A stretch of DNA of 64,000 nucleotides, taken from the NCBI RefSeq assembly GCF_964355755.1, contig NC_092672.1, forward strand, positions 32,920,501-32,984,500, in the 5' to 3' direction. The notes under the pieces were generated by a model. It was given only the letters and a program-made list of their open reading frames with translations, ran no database searches and was not told the origin of the DNA. Below, piece by piece: positions 40,891 to 54,600 of this stretch; the stretch's first letter is position 1, and every line of letters begins with the position of its first letter. Source of the DNA: Antedon mediterranea. Lineage: Eukaryota; Echinodermata; Crinoidea; Comatulida; Antedonidae. The position numbers and the translations under genes are program-made.

Positions 40891-41373
40891 AAAATAAAAA
40901 TAAATAATAAATATTTGTGACTAAATGCCATACGTCCACGGTTGATTGTTCTTGTTCTTTTTCGATCGGTCACGAATAATATAGTAATAATGAAGATGAT
41001 ATTATTATATGAAAGAAATTGTCTGAGGTAATAATATGAAATTGCCTGAAACGCATTAGCAATATCTCCATTAAATTCTGAATAATTTCTCCCTTTCAGT
41101 TATTTTTTTACATTCATTAAAAACTCAAAATAGCCTTCATGTATTCAATGTGTACATTAAGGCATGTACGTAACGTAATTAATTAGGCTTTGGCCTCCGC
41201 GTTCTTGATTTGCGACGTGTGCCTTAGCTTGATAATTTGAAACTCTATTTTTAGACCATTTGTTTTTCTAATTAGGCCTATATGTAAAGTCCGCTTAGAC
41301 CACCAAATCTATAGGATACTGGACCATTATTTTACTGACACAAGTTCCACTATAATCGGTTCGAACGTAGATC

Positions 41374-41475
41374 TAAAGCTCTTATCTATTCACTATCAAA
41401 GTTTATGTGACAAAAACATGGTGTGCCCATATATGAACATGATGATGCCATATCAATACCATATTTGGGCAAATT
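41374..41475. mobile_element. Family A MITE, truncated
   Basis: Left end AAAGCTCTTATCTATTCACT; stops after CATATTTGGGCAAATT. Confidence 0.65.
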
Positions 41476-41807
41476 GAGTTTAGTTTTTTTTTCAACCGAA
41501 GAAACCCATGAACGGAATTTCAGGAAAAAAATCACTGTTCGAAAATCCATGTGCATTTTTTTAAAGCGAAAGATTATTTAGAGGGTAGGGTCAGTTAATA
41601 GGCCTAATGTATTGAGCGATCTCCGTACACAGCGTGTAAAAACAACTTAGGCCTAAATACGTTTATTTAGTAATATACGATGCTCGCCGCCAGTGGTGTC
41701 TAGATTTCTCCAGGAATGTTAGCACATGTATCTACTACTAGTAGCATAGACCTAACCTTACATGATACAGGGACCACATGTGATATATATATATATATAT
41801 ACTGTAT

Positions 41808-42731
41808 GTGTGTGCTCTCCTATTGGATTTTAGCAAAGCGTATGATATGATTGACCACCACATTTTAATTAGAAAGTTAAAGAACATAGGTATCGACGAA
41901 GTTCTTGTAGCATGGATTCAAGCTTTTCTTGCAGATAGAAAACACAGAGTGAAATTGAAGAATGTCTTCTCACCGTGGCTAAAACCAAACGGAGGAATCC
42001 CACAAGGATCATGGCTTGGTCCAATCCTGTTTGTTGCCTTCATTGATGACCTCCAGGTCGATCTGCCGCTTATGAAATATATGGACGATACCACCTTTTA
42101 CCAAAGATATAATAAGAACTCCGAGTGCAAAATTCAAGATAGTATGAACAGCATATTTAAATGGTGCGAAGAAAATGGTATGAAACTGAATGAGAAAAAA
42201 TCGGTTGAACTGCGCATTACATGTAAGAGAACACCAACTGAGTTTGACCCAATCACTGTGAATGGATCTGAAGTCAAGTGTGTTGAGCATGCAAAGTTAC
42301 TAGGTGTCAATCTTGACCGTAAATTGTCGTGGCAGACGCATGTTGACTGTTTAACCAAGCGCGTTGTACCAAGGTTGTTTTTTCTTAAGAAACTCAAGAG
42401 GTCTGGCCTAGATAGACTGGAACTGCTCCGATACTATCAAGCAGTGATACGACCAGTTCTCGAATATGCCTGTGCTGTTTGGTCTCCGAGTTTATCCAAA
42501 GCACAATCTGACCAAATCGAACATGTCCAAAGAAGAGCGTGTAACATAATATGCCCCGATGGTACCTCGTATGCTGATACCCGCAGATACCTTAACATCA
42601 TCACTCTATCTGAACGCCGCGAGAAGTTGTCAAGAAAATTCTTTGATAAAATGAAAAAAGAAGATCATATATTACACTCTCTCTTACCTAAACCTCCCAC
42701 ACACAACCATCAGCTCCGACGCGCGCGTTAG
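41808..42731 (+). pseudogene. Non-LTR retrotransposon (CR1/L2-type LINE) reverse transcriptase, 5'-truncated
   Basis: An open frame of 308 codons covers the RT catalytic core: motif A LLLDFSKAYD (residues 4-13), motif B GGIPQGSWLGP (62-72), motif C YMDD (91-94), then LLGVNLDRKLSW and YYQAVIRPVLEYACAVW of the thumb. The N-terminal endonuclease and RT motifs 0-2 are missing; the frame starts directly after a (TA)n run, so there is no genuine start. YMDD replaces the commoner YADD/FADD. The frame is uninterrupted, suggesting a recent insertion; truncation makes it non-autonomous. Clade assignment is tentative. Confidence 0.85.
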
Positions 42732-43037
42732 ATCGTTCACCCTCCCCAAAGTCCGGACACAACGAACAAAAAACTTCATTACTTTCCACGGAGTTTTCAA
42801 TGATTGGTGAATGATCAGTAACTGAGTTATGATAAGCAAATTGTGAACCTCTATTGGTTTGTGTTACTGGATGTACTATGATGGCCATTGAAAGACTGAT
42901 TTGTGGACTATGATATATTTTAGTATTACTTGTTTGGACTGTGTTATACTATGTGTTTACATATTTACTATTATATTTATATCAACTTCATCACTGCTTA
43001 CTTGATGCAATAAAGGAAATAAATAATAATAATAATA
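41808..43037 (+). mobile_element. LINE insertion with 3' UTR and (AAT)n tail
   Basis: The coding part is followed by about 285 bp of 3' UTR ending in GCAATAAAGGAAATAAATAA plus further AAT triplets, a CR1/L2-like microsatellite tail. The left boundary is the (TA)n run at 41782-41802. Confidence 0.75.
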
Positions 43038-43864
43038 CCATATATTCCAATTATATTATTGTATTTATGTGGAGATGTACATCACTAAATAGGTAAAAGT
43101 GTGGAATAATACTTGTTTAAAGATATAAAACTATTATATCCGGGAAACTGTTATATTAAACATTGAAAGAAATATCTTGTCCCCACCAATAAACCCCATC
43201 CGAGCCCTCTTCCCCACACGGAAAATAGCAAAAGCTAGGTAAGATAAACACTTAGAGTTCTTAACGATGAACAATTTCCTATAATTCCGAAGCAGGTACT
43301 AAAATAAACATGCAATACGGTACATCACTATTTCCGGATTGTTGTCTATATTCCACGTAACTGATGGGGACAGGTTAATGAGAGTTTCTGAAAAAAAAAG
43401 ATATATTGTTTATGGTTGTCATGGGAACAAAATTCGTTGCGTATGTACAATGCTGAAAGCTGAATAATGAGAAATTAAAATCAGTGAATGCGAAGTGATG
43501 AACTACAGAGAGCTATCTACCACGGTTGCGTGAGCAGTGACCACCATTCGGCAGCAGCAGTAAGTGCAAAAAGTGTCATACAAAAAAGGTAAGAAGATTC
43601 CAATTGTTTTATATGCTCCGAAGCTCTATTATTGATTCTCAGTGTTTTAAATGATGACATGCTATTACTATAATGTTTTATTTCTATATGATTTTTTTTT
43701 TACATTTTGGAGCAAGATCAGTTAATTCTGTTCAGGCCTGCCTCATGATAACATATGAATAAATAGTATTATAAATAAAAAGATAAAGCTTTCTTTTCTT
43801 CATTGTTAAACCTCAACTGTGACTTCCATCCACCCACATTTAATATATGTTATGTAAATGTAAA

Positions 43865-43867
<3 letters not shown>

Positions 43868-43918
<51 letters not shown>
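43868..43918 (+). repeat. (TA)n microsatellite
   Basis: About 25 uninterrupted TA dinucleotides. Confidence 0.97.
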
Positions 43919-43922
<4 letters not shown>

Positions 43923-43977
43923 GAGTGGAAAAAAATTAATAAACGAAACGAAATAAAACTACAATGTAGGCCTACTG

Positions 43978-44275
43978 TTAAGGCCAATTTTAGTACACAG
44001 ACGAGCGGTAACGGTAATACAAATATAGAAATCTAGGCCTATATTATATATTTATATATATTCCTTTGAAGGTTTGCATGACGATATCAAATGCATATTG
44101 ATCGTAACGTCGAGAAACTCAACAGTTCTTTTCAGAACTAATATAGGCCTACGTGGTGTACCGCAAACTTTATATATATTATTCCATGACCATTTACACC
44201 CAACGCGCTAAAATAGATACAGATTCTACGTCGGACAAGCTACGCGGTTTTCCGTTACCTCTTATCTGTGTAAAT
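43978..44275. mobile_element. Family E TIR element, interrupted copy
   Basis: Left ACAGACGAGCGGTAACGGTA and right GTTACCTCTTATCTGTGTAA match the ends of the 51656 element. Confidence 0.5.
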
Positions 44276-44324
44276 GTGTCTTTACCTATAATTTCCACCA
44301 ACATATTATAGGGTATTTCTTCAT

Positions 44325-44539
44325 AAAGCTTGGTTCCCATACTAGAACGCAACGCAACAACGTATTGACACAAAGTGATGTATTACGTAATCACAAGTGG
44401 GAACCGACGACCGGCAATATGCTGCAAAAATCGCAGGTTTTATTTTACACAGGCGGGGGAAAACACAGTGATTAGAAGGGCTATTTCTTACGTTGCGTAG
44501 ATGGCGTTACGTTGCGTCGCCAGTGGGAACCAAGCTTAA
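44325..44539. mobile_element. Family B element, complete
   Basis: AAGCTTGGTTCCCATACTAG to GCCAGTGGGAACCAAGCTTA, with the GGCGGGGGAAAACAC insert shared with 18470. Confidence 0.8.
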
Positions 44540-44907
44540 AGCTAGTGTAGTGTACATTAGTTAGCGTACATTAAAAGAACGTAAAATATCAAAATCACTA
44601 CTCTGTGTCTAAAAAACGTCTTTTGTTACATTATACATTAGAAATCTATATGGAACATTATACCAACTATAATTAAACCACAGAAAATCAAGAAAAATCA
44701 TTGTAAAAATACATGTACAGTACAATTATATGCTTTTATTACAAAATGCTTTTACTAATAATAGTTGCAATCAGATATCAGATATTGTAGAATTAAATTT
44801 ACGACTATGCTAATACTAACTTCAATTAATAATGTTTGTTAACCGCAAAGATCAAAGTCTCCACTACTACACGATCCAACAAGAAGAAATAATGTAAAAA
44901 TAAGCCT

Positions 44908-45090
44908 AAAGCTTGGTTCCCACTAGAACGTAACGCAAGTACGTAAACACAACGTAAGCGTGTTGACCAATGACAAGCGAAGTTATAGACAGTTAGCAAT
45001 CACAAGCGAATAAGCCATCGCTTGTGATTGGTCAATTCACTTGCGTTGCGTTACGTCCTTGCGTTGCGTCGCTAGTGGGAACCACGCTTC
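44908..45090. mobile_element. Family B element, complete
   Basis: AAGCTTGGTTCCCACTAGAA to TCGCTAGTGGGAACCACGCT; interior pair TTGACCAATGACAAGCGAAG and TGTGATTGGTCAATTCAC. Confidence 0.85.
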
Positions 45091-45091
45091 C

Positions 45092-45296
45092 AGCTTGGTT
45101 CTCACGAAACCTACGCAACGTAAGAAAATTCCCTTCCGATAAAGGTGTTTGTCCCTGCCTGCGTGAAATCAAATCTGCATGTTTGCAGCACTGGTTGCGT
45201 CGTCGGTTCCATTTGTGATTACGCAATTCAGCACTTTGCGTCCTCAAAACATTGCTGCGTTGCGTTACGTTGCGTCGCTAGTGGGAAAGACGCTTA
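45092..45296. mobile_element. Family B element
   Basis: AGCTTGGTTCTCACGAAACC to GCTAGTGGGAAAGACGCTTA, abutting the preceding copy. Confidence 0.75.
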
Positions 45297-45410
45297 AACA
45301 ATCTGCAATATTGTTTATGTGGTGAGTGTATCTGTGAGAAGCAAATTACAGTAGAATTTACCTCTTGTGGGAACGAGGGGCAACATATTTCTAACACATA
45401 CGCAAAGTTA

Positions 45411-45574
45411 AGCTCTGTCTACACTATCACACTTCATGTGACAAATGAATGTGATGTGCCCATATGGACACAATGATGTCATATTACTACCATATTTGGA
45501 CACATCACCACCATATTTGGGCACATCATTGTCAAACTAGTTTGATAGTGTAGACAGAGCTTTAGGATGACTGG
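45411..45574. mobile_element. Family A MITE, complete
   Basis: TAAGCTCTGTCTACACTATC to GATAGTGTAGACAGAGCTTT. Confidence 0.9.
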
Positions 45575-46409
45575 TGCGTTTGATACTCAAGGATAAAAGG
45601 TCTACCATATTACATTATTCTAAATCGAAGTGCACCAAAAACCACCGAGAATACAAAATAACGATTTGTAGATTTTTGTAGCAAAGTTGAATACTTATAT
45701 AAACATACGGAAAAGTAAACGATCGTTTTGTAAGGTCAATTTTGACATTGATGAATGGTTTGACATTTATACTTTTATTTTCAGTAAAGCATTTTATTTG
45801 GTCTGTGTAAACCTCATTTATTATCATAAGAAACGATTGATTTGATAGAATTGATTAGAAAAAACAATTTTAACGTAAAAAAACAATGTTAACGTAATAC
45901 ATGGATTTTATGTAAATATTGATCCTTCTCTTTCCCCAAACAAATTAAAATCGTTATCTATGTATTAATTATGTAAATAATTTATCAAACTTATTATCGA
46001 AATATCTATTATAAATGTTACAAATTAATATAGAATTCGACCATGACGATACAATATGCTCTGCCTGAACTATATCAAACTTTTTCTTTTCTTTTATTAC
46101 TAAATATATAAATATAAATAATAATATAAATATATTCATTTCATAATATTCATAACTTAACATATAAAGTCTTCTTTTAAAAATGTTCTTAACACATTCA
46201 CTTAGCGAATTAATTTCTTAGCGTATTCATTTTCTTATAAATTATTAATTTCTTAACATAATCATTTTAGCTTACCTTTCTTAACACAATTGAAATTTTT
46301 GCATATTTATTACTTAACATAATCATATTTTAGCATATTCATTTCTTAAGCAAAATCATGTTAGCATATACAATGCTTAACGCAATTCATATTCTAGCAT
46401 ATTCATTTC

Positions 46410-46559
46410 TACTATCAAACTTTATGTGACAAACAATTGGATGTGTCCATATAATGGACATCATGATATTATATCACCATATTTAAGCAATTACTAACTA
46501 CCATATAAGGGGAAATCGCACCTTTTTTCAAACTAGGTTGATAGTGTAGATAGAACTTA
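46410..46559. mobile_element. Family A MITE
   Basis: ACTATCAAACTTTATGTGAC to TTGATAGTGTAGATAGAACT. Confidence 0.8.
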
Positions 46560-48685
46560 AAGAAACTAGTGCGTTTCATTTGGTTTGACATTTCAAACTG
46601 ATAGTTTCAAAGGACATATAGCTTGGGTTTACTTAATTAGCCCAACAATGCTAATGTTATTTTTTTATTTATTTTTTAATTTTTTTTATTTTATCATATA
46701 ATACATTACAAAGGAAAAACATAATCAAATAAAAAATTAAAATAAAAAGCAACAAACAAAAACAACAAAGATATCCATCTAACAAATTAAATAAAGGTTC
46801 ATAAAAATTATTCTACTCTCTAACCATTTCATATTTGATTTATAAATTCTTCTAATTTTATCCATTTTCTATTAAAAATACTGTCCTCAAAATTTTCTGT
46901 TTCTGTTTCATAAAACCTTTTTAACTCGTTCATAACCATTTGCTAATGTTATGTTGACTGCAAGTTAATCTTATAGACTGAATATGCTTGTTTTATTTTG
47001 TAGTAAAAATTAATGATATGATAACAATAAAAATATGCGACAACGCAGGATCTGAAAGATATATAATTATATCTATATTAACTATCAAATCAAACATTTT
47101 TTTTCTCATTTAAACGGGAAAAATTTCCCTGGAGGATTTCCTTTAATAATGGTATTTACTTAGGAGATTAATTTTATTTTTTATTTTAAGGTTGTTTTTT
47201 TTCTTGTAATTGGTGAATATTTTCACATCACACATTACGAATTCCGGTTTATTTAACGTTAAACCTGAATAAGTAATAGACTAAAATAATGACAGTCAAG
47301 AGATTCCATTATCTTACTAAATTCAGACGAACATTTAAAATTATTAAGATGATTAACAATTTTCTATTATTGTTTTTGCCTTGTTTTGTCTCACGAATTT
47401 CTAATTTTAAATATTTTATTATTTTTCTCTTGATTGAAATGATTGTTATATGAGTACGGTATCATGTCTAAAGAGAATCTGCAGTTCCTTGTCTCCTGAA
47501 TACTAACTTTTCCTACATTTCCACCATCTCCTCTTTTTAAAATACGTGATGTCAATGCTTTTCGACAAGCCAGTTTATTGGCTGAATGGTAAGTAAGGCA
47601 ATCTAACGACAAGACACTGAGCTCTGCTTGCCAAGATAGGAACTCGTAACAGTCCTTTGATCTTATGTCTGGCTGCGACAAATACCCAAAGTACTGTACT
47701 ATGTACACATTCTCCGCGGTGCCTGTTTAAGGCAAGTGGAACTGATCGTGTTGCAGCCACAGATAAAATCTTTGATCTCCGGAGCTATCATATTGTTAGA
47801 TTACCTTGGTTAGTGCAAGCTTACGTAAGAGAGATAAACATTATTTAGAGGTTCAGTTAGTATTAGGTGATTGACTTGCAATAGTGGCATATGTGTTTTA
47901 TGGATGGGAATGTTACCTCACTTGACACGAAACACAGCCCTGCAGTTTATAGTCTCTAGACCTGACACCGTAAGAGACGCTTTAATATGTTACTCTAAAT
48001 ATTTACACTGTATCATTGCTGCCTCAATAAAAAGAAAATTAGATTCTGATTGTAATTAGTTCTCATAAGTTATTAACTTGCAATAAAAAAAAATCGAACG
48101 TAAGAAACAATTTGTTGATAAATTGACATAAAGATAGTATAATACAGTAGTAGTATTGATTCAATTGATTGGCAGAAAATTCACCAATGTTGATACCAAT
48201 TTTGATAAACAATAGTGTATTGTTTGTTTAGATTTTATTTTTGTTGAATAGTTATGTTGCTGAGTGATTCACATTATTTTTTGGATGTTTTTATGTTTTT
48301 CAGGAGAGAGCCTTTATTTTATTTTCGGTGTATTTAATGTTTTTTACAATAGAAAATTTTCTTCCCCTACCCCGCCATTCGCATGACAAAGACCAAAAAA
48401 TGCAAACACAAACGGTCTTCTTACAACCATTTTTTTTTTTTTGTATATTGTTATTGAAAAAATGATCAAAGGAATGAAAGATTCTGATATGATTTGAAAC
48501 GAAACCACCATACCACAACTTCCAAGTCGATCTTTTGTACACATTTTTATATAGGCCTATTCTGTTCTTTTTTGTTGCATCTATACTGGCTACTGAAATA
48601 TATACCTACCAAATTAAACATAATTTTTATTTATTTCCTTTTTTTTTATCATGTCCTAATTTTTTTTAAATTTAATTACTTTTAG

Positions 48686-51600
48686 ATGTTTATCAACATT
48701 GTGTTCCTTAGCATTATGATTTCCAGTTTTGAATCGACAGCCCAGGAAATTGGTAAGTTAAAAAGTATGTTATAAGTTTAAAATGCCGAATATACTGTAG
48801 AATCATTGTTCAGTAATTTCGACCAATGAGCGATGAAGCAGAACGAATGTTGTGAAAAAAGCAAACGTTTTTAAAACTTAGTGCGTTACATGAGCGATGA
48901 AGCAGAACGAATGTTGTGAAAACCAAACGTTTTTAAAACTTGGTGCGCTACATGAGCGATGAAGCAGAACGAATGTTGTGAAAGAAGCAAACGGTTTTAA
49001 AACTAAGTGCGCTACATGAGCGATGAAGCAGAACAAATGTTGTGAAAGAAGCAAACGGTTTTAAAACTAAGTGTGCTACATGACTGAACGAATGTTGTGA
49101 AAAAGCAAACGTTTTTAAAATTTAGTGCGTTACATGAGCGATGAAGCAGAACGAATGTTGTGAAAAGCAAACGTTTTTTAAACTTAGTGCGTTACATGAG
49201 CGATGAAGCAGAACAAATGTTGTGAAAGAAGCAAACGTTTTAAAACTTAGTGCGCTACATGACCGATGACGCAGAACGAATGTTGTGAAAGAAGCAAACG
49301 TTTTTAAAAGTTAGTGCGCTACATGAGCGATGAAGCAGAACGAATGTTGTGAAAAGCAAACGTTTTTTAAACTTAGTGCGTTACATGAGCGATGAAGCAG
49401 AACGAATGTTGTGAAAGAAGCAAACGTTTTTAAAACTTAGTGCGCTACATGACCGATGAAGCAGAACGAATGTTGTGAAAGAAGCAAACGTTTTTAAAAG
49501 TTAGTGCGCTACATGACCGATGAAGCAGAACGAATGTTGTGAAAGAAGCAAACGTTTTTAAAAGTTAGTGCGCTACATGAGCGATGAAGCAGAACGAATG
49601 TTGTGAAAGAAGCAAACGTTTTTAAAACTTAGTGCGCCACACGAGCGATGAAGCAGAACGAATGTTGTGAAAGAAGCAAACGTTTTTAAAAGTTAGTGCG
49701 CTACACGAGCGATGAAGCAGAACGAATGTTGTGAAAGAAGCAAACGTTTTTAAAAGTAAGTGCGCTACATGACTGAACGAATGTTGTGAAAAAGCAAACG
49801 TTTTTAAAAGTTAGTGCGCTACACGAGCGATGAAGCAGAACGAATGTTGTGAAAGAAGCAAACGTTTTGCCAACTACAACTTCGTTCGTCTATTTTACAC
49901 GGGTTAATAAAATAGAGCAATTCTCGTTAAATCGACGCTTATAAGTAATATCAGCATAATTTGCTGTCTATCCCTTTTGACAACGAAAACGTCATTTTTA
50001 ATGTTAATTAAACTAGGTTAATTAAAGATACCAATCATCGGAGTTGAATATAATGATTGTGTTCATTATATTAGACGGAGTTCACATTTTCGAGCGGCGT
50101 ATTATAACCTTTGGTTTTGGAACGCCCGATAGATCACTAATTGAGTACCCCTAATAATGAGCAATTTATTTCCAAAACAAAAGATCTTAAAAGCTAGTCT
50201 TCGAATTCATTAGGCATATTTCTCCTTTGTTTTGTCTACAATCAAATCTCCTTGTATGTGTAATACTACAACATTTTAAGAGTTTAAGAACAAACAAATA
50301 AAGATAAATATTTGAAAACCTTACTTTAAATGTGTTGTTGCTGCTTGTCAGAAATGTTGTTGGAAATGAAATCATAGCAAAAAATTAAATAACCTTGCAC
50401 AAATCAACAAATCATGAGGAACAACATCTATGCATATTTCAATTTTTTTGTTTAATGTAAAAAAAAATCATAGGCTATCAATGTGCAGGCAAAATTAAAC
50501 GTTAACAATAAAACACTAAAGTGTACTAAATTAGTAATTATGGTTGGTACTGCTGTATTTTGAATTTATAGATATATCAACAACCAATCGTATTCAACTA
50601 CAGTTACTGCAGTTATATATGTGTTAAGTTAAATATGTATTGTCTCCCTGCTGAACAAATAAATCTTAAACATTTTTATTGTTGAATATGCCATTTCAAT
50701 GTCACATTAATTATCCAGTTTTACCGAAAATTGGATCGGAAAACAACTAATTACCTTAAAAATACTGTAATTTAAAGCAAAAAATAGTCAAATTGGCTGC
50801 CAGACAATGAGGGTTTGGTTGAATGTTACCATTTATTTTGTCACTGTATTAGTGAAAACAATTTTTTTTTTATAGAAGTGATTACCTTTATTAAAAATAC
50901 AAAATAACCTATTCAAAGTCTGATTTAATTAATCTTCATTTTTTATGTTTTTGATGGACAATACATCTTTAATATTATTTCATCTTTTTATAGATATCCT
51001 TCCATTTGTCCCGCCATCCACGTGTTACACTTGTGAAGGCGAAACGAATAATACGGCTTGTAACGCAAATAACGTCACAAACTGTGGTGTAGGAGAGGTA
51101 GGTAGTGTTGTTTTATGAACTACCGTACTATAAAGGTTTCGGAGCAGTAATGCTTGATTCCCACTAGAGACGCAAATCAAGGACGTAACGCAAAGCAAAT
51201 AATTCACAAGCTATAGATTATTCGAACTGTTGGTTAACATTAGTTAACACGTTTGCGTTTACGTCCTTGGGTTACGTTCTAGTGGGTACCACGCTTTAAG
51301 CTTGGTTGTCACTAGGAACGTAACGCAAGGACGTAAACGCAACGCAAGCGTTTTAACCAATGACAAGCGAAGTTATAGACAGCAATCACAAGCGAATAAG
51401 CCATCGCTTGTGATTAGTCAATTCACTTGCGTTGTATTACGTCCTTGTGTTGCGTCGCTAGTGGGAACCACGCTTTAAGGCGCTACGTAGCAGCAGGTAT
51501 CGGAATATTGAGATAAAGAGATGTCTCTATTTGCCCTATCAGACAACACCCTAACTCCCAAGAGTCCTCTTCGAGGGAATTGGTGTACTCTTAATTTAAT

Positions 51601-54600
51601 GCAAATTCACTGGTATAACCCAAGCCAGCCTACTAAAAACAGACAACATTGCACAAAAGGCCAACACAGACGAGTGGTAACGGTAAGTGGAAAACCGCGT
51701 AGTTTGTCACACATAGAATCTGTATCTGTCCTGAGCGTAAACCGCCCGTCCGCTCCACGTTGTGTGTAAATGGTCATAAGGAATAACATAGATTCTATAT
51801 TTGTATTACCGTTACCGCTCGTCTGTGTAAATCGACCTTAACACCCGCGAGGCAATTTAATATAACATTGGTGTAGGGCCTACTTTTAATTTAATACGAG
51901 TTCACATGGTATCAACAAAACCAAAAACCCACAGACCGTAAAGACTGCAATGAGAATGTTAGATAGTGTAAACTTGGGTTATAAAACCATATACTGTATA
52001 GCATACATTATCATAAAGATCTACTTCTTCAAAGGAAAACGTTTGCATTCATTACACTATTGGAAAGCGTGTACGATATAAAGCAAGACAGAGTTAATGA
52101 TCATTTTAACTGAATAATGGTACAAAAAATCTGGACTGATTGAAACATAATACTGTCCTTTTCGTAAGAAACACGTAAAAAAGAAGTCTCTGCGAGTATA
52201 GACATGCGTTTAATTTGGTTTTCCACTAATGCTTGGTACCCACTAGAGACGCATCACAAGGACGTAACGCAAGTGTGTTGACCAATCACAAGCGATGGAT
52301 TATTATTCGAACTGTAACTTGTCATTGGTCAACACGCTTGCATGTCGTTGTTGCATTACGTCTACGTCGTCCTTGCGTTACGTCTCAGCGGGAACCAAGC
52401 TTAAGCGATTTATAGTTGCGCAAATCAAACATTCCGTCTGACCTCTTATTCGTCATGGTCTTCATGTGCATTTTTCGCACCATAAAAGTAAATGCGCATC
52501 TATAAAATAAATAAATTCGCTTAGAGGAAACCAGGCTTAAACTTGTGTTAATTATTTCATTTATAGTCATGTCTCAACACAGTGATTTCCAACGAAGAGC
52601 AAGATATACACGTGCTTTACAAAGGTTGTGTGGTGTTCTACGAGTGTGCGCACAAGGCTAAGATTCATTGCGTAACAAACGCTACAACAAACACGACGGC
52701 GTGTTTGTATTGTTGCATTGGTGAACTATGCAACATCGACGAAGCAATGGCGCTAGGTATGTAGAAGAATGTAGCCTACTGTAGGTTATTTAAAAGGTGA
52801 TTCCCCCTTGAACGCAACGCCGTACGCGCAACGCCGTACGCGCAACGCCGTACGCGCAACGCAAGTGAGTTGAAGGTCTTTCACACTTGTTCCGGCAAAT
52901 AAAATCGAACGTGAATGTTTCGTTTTCACGCGCATAACGATTGGCGATTAACGGGTGGAGCGATGTGCAAACGAAACATCGACGTTCGATTTGATTTGCC
53001 GACGCCGGACCCGTGCCGGAACAGGTATGAGAAGTCAAGTGGGAATTAAGCTTAAGCATACGCAATTATTATGTAATAGCGTGACGTACACTGGTACACG
53101 TACTCTGTAGTGGAGGCTTGTCAGAGTTGTGGAAGTGAGAGGTCCATAAAGCCTTGATAATTTCCCTCTTCTGTGAAGTTTTTAAATCATGTCATGATAA
53201 CCCAACATCCAATCCGACACTTGACTTGATGAAATAACTTTTATTATGTAGCTTCATTTTTTTACGATTTTGTTTTATAGAGGTTCCAGATTTTTTGGAA
53301 ATTATATACCAAACAGTGAGTAACAAGTGGACATTTCTGCTTTTTTCAAACCATCATCTTTTTATCATTTCCTTTGGCGTTCTTTTTTCCTCTCTCATTT
53401 CAATCTGACTCTCCTTTCTAAAAAAATTCCTTCATTCTCTTATATTTCCATTTTCTTCTTTTCTCAAATTTTCTTCATTTTCTTTCCTCTTCATTCTCTC
53501 TTATTTCATTCTTTCTCTCTTTTCTACATCTCTTTAGTGTCAAAATGTAAAATAATAATATATAATAATAATTATATTGCTCAACTTATTTGACAATTTT
53601 CTCAAACCATTAATTCTTCATTTTCCTACCTCTCTTCATATCCTTTTTTCTCCTCCTTTTTTCGTTTTTTTATTTCTCCTTCCAAATTCTTTCTTACATC
53701 ATCACTTCGGTTATGTTCTCAACCGTGCGAAATTTAGAAACTTCACGTTTTAATCTTACACCACGCGCACGTTATACTATAATGCTTGGTTCTAAGCCGA
53801 TTTTCCACTAGGCGAATTTGTTCGCGCGAATCCAACGTTTCGAAGGAAGAGAAATAAATCGCCTACTCTCTTTCCACTACATGAGCGAATATACGACGTT
53901 CATGTTCCTCGCGTGGTTGCTGAGCATTTCGATTCGCATGAGTGCTCATGAAAGCGTCATAGATCATTTCGTGAGCTCTGATTGGTTGCGCAATGTTTCG
54001 CTTCGCAAAAAGTAGAACTAGTAAATTTCGCTGAAGCGAAAAATCAAAGGAACTAGAATTCGTCGAAGAAGGCCGTATGACAGACAGAAACGCGAAGACG
54101 CATGCGCATAGCATAACGCTTTCGATTCGCGCGAACAAATTCGCCTAGTGGAAAATCGGCTTTAGGGATTAAACCATGGATTTATTCGACTGTTGCTTGT
54201 CATTGGTCAACACGCTTGGGTAGCGTCATTAGTGGGAACCAAACTTAATTACAAATAAGGCCTACTACTAGACTAGAGCTTTGATCTGTATTCTGGAAAA
54301 GCTCGTAACTAATTAATAATGTTTACAATACAAATGTATCGTCCCTCTGAAAAATGTAATAGTTATTTATTTTGACCAAAAATTGGAACAAAACAAAATT
54401 TATTTACCTGAAAAAAAAATGGAATTTGAAGCAAAGCTGCTAGCCAATGAATTTTTGGTTGAATTTAACCATTTATTGTGTTATTTTATAAGTGAAAACA
54501 TTTTTTTGTTCGTTTTTTTTTCTACGGAAGTGATTAACTTTATTATTATATTATATTAACTACAAAATCTGATTTAATTAATCTTTATTTGTCATGGTTT

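Larger units (their letters stand above)
37919..41807. other. Mostly unannotated interval upstream of the TMEM201-like gene
   Basis: Besides the probable leader exon and the LINE scrap at 40640, it holds AT-rich low-complexity sequence (38140-38210), a short (GTG)n run at 38806 and a truncated family A copy. Nothing else was recognised in 38700-40150 or 40900-41370. Confidence 0.5.
43038..48685. other. Repeat-rich interval upstream of the receptor gene
   Basis: Family A (45411, 46410), family B (44325, 44908, 45092), family E halves at 43980-44275 and a long (TA)n run. Positions 46600-47400 are AT-rich with no feature. At 47391-48060 a more complex stretch ends in AATAAAAAGAAAATTAGATT, possibly a LINE 3' end. 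A leader exon of the receptor may lie here (a GTAAGA donor at 43589), unproven. Confidence 0.5.

Noticed and set aside
43490-43590. Leader exon of the receptor gene ending at the GTAAGA donor near 43589
   Set aside because: Donor is good, but there is no acceptor evidence or TSS motif linking it to 48686; cannot be supported.
43803-44036. Frame with an (IY)n stretch
   Set aside because: Produced by the (TA)n microsatellite.
47391-47848. Possible exon pair around 47.4-47.8 kb (minus frame with NKLACRKALTSRILKRGDGG)
   Set aside because: No recognised family, no convincing splice sites and a LINE-like AATAAAAAGAAAATTAGATT tail nearby; kept as unassigned repeat-like sequence.
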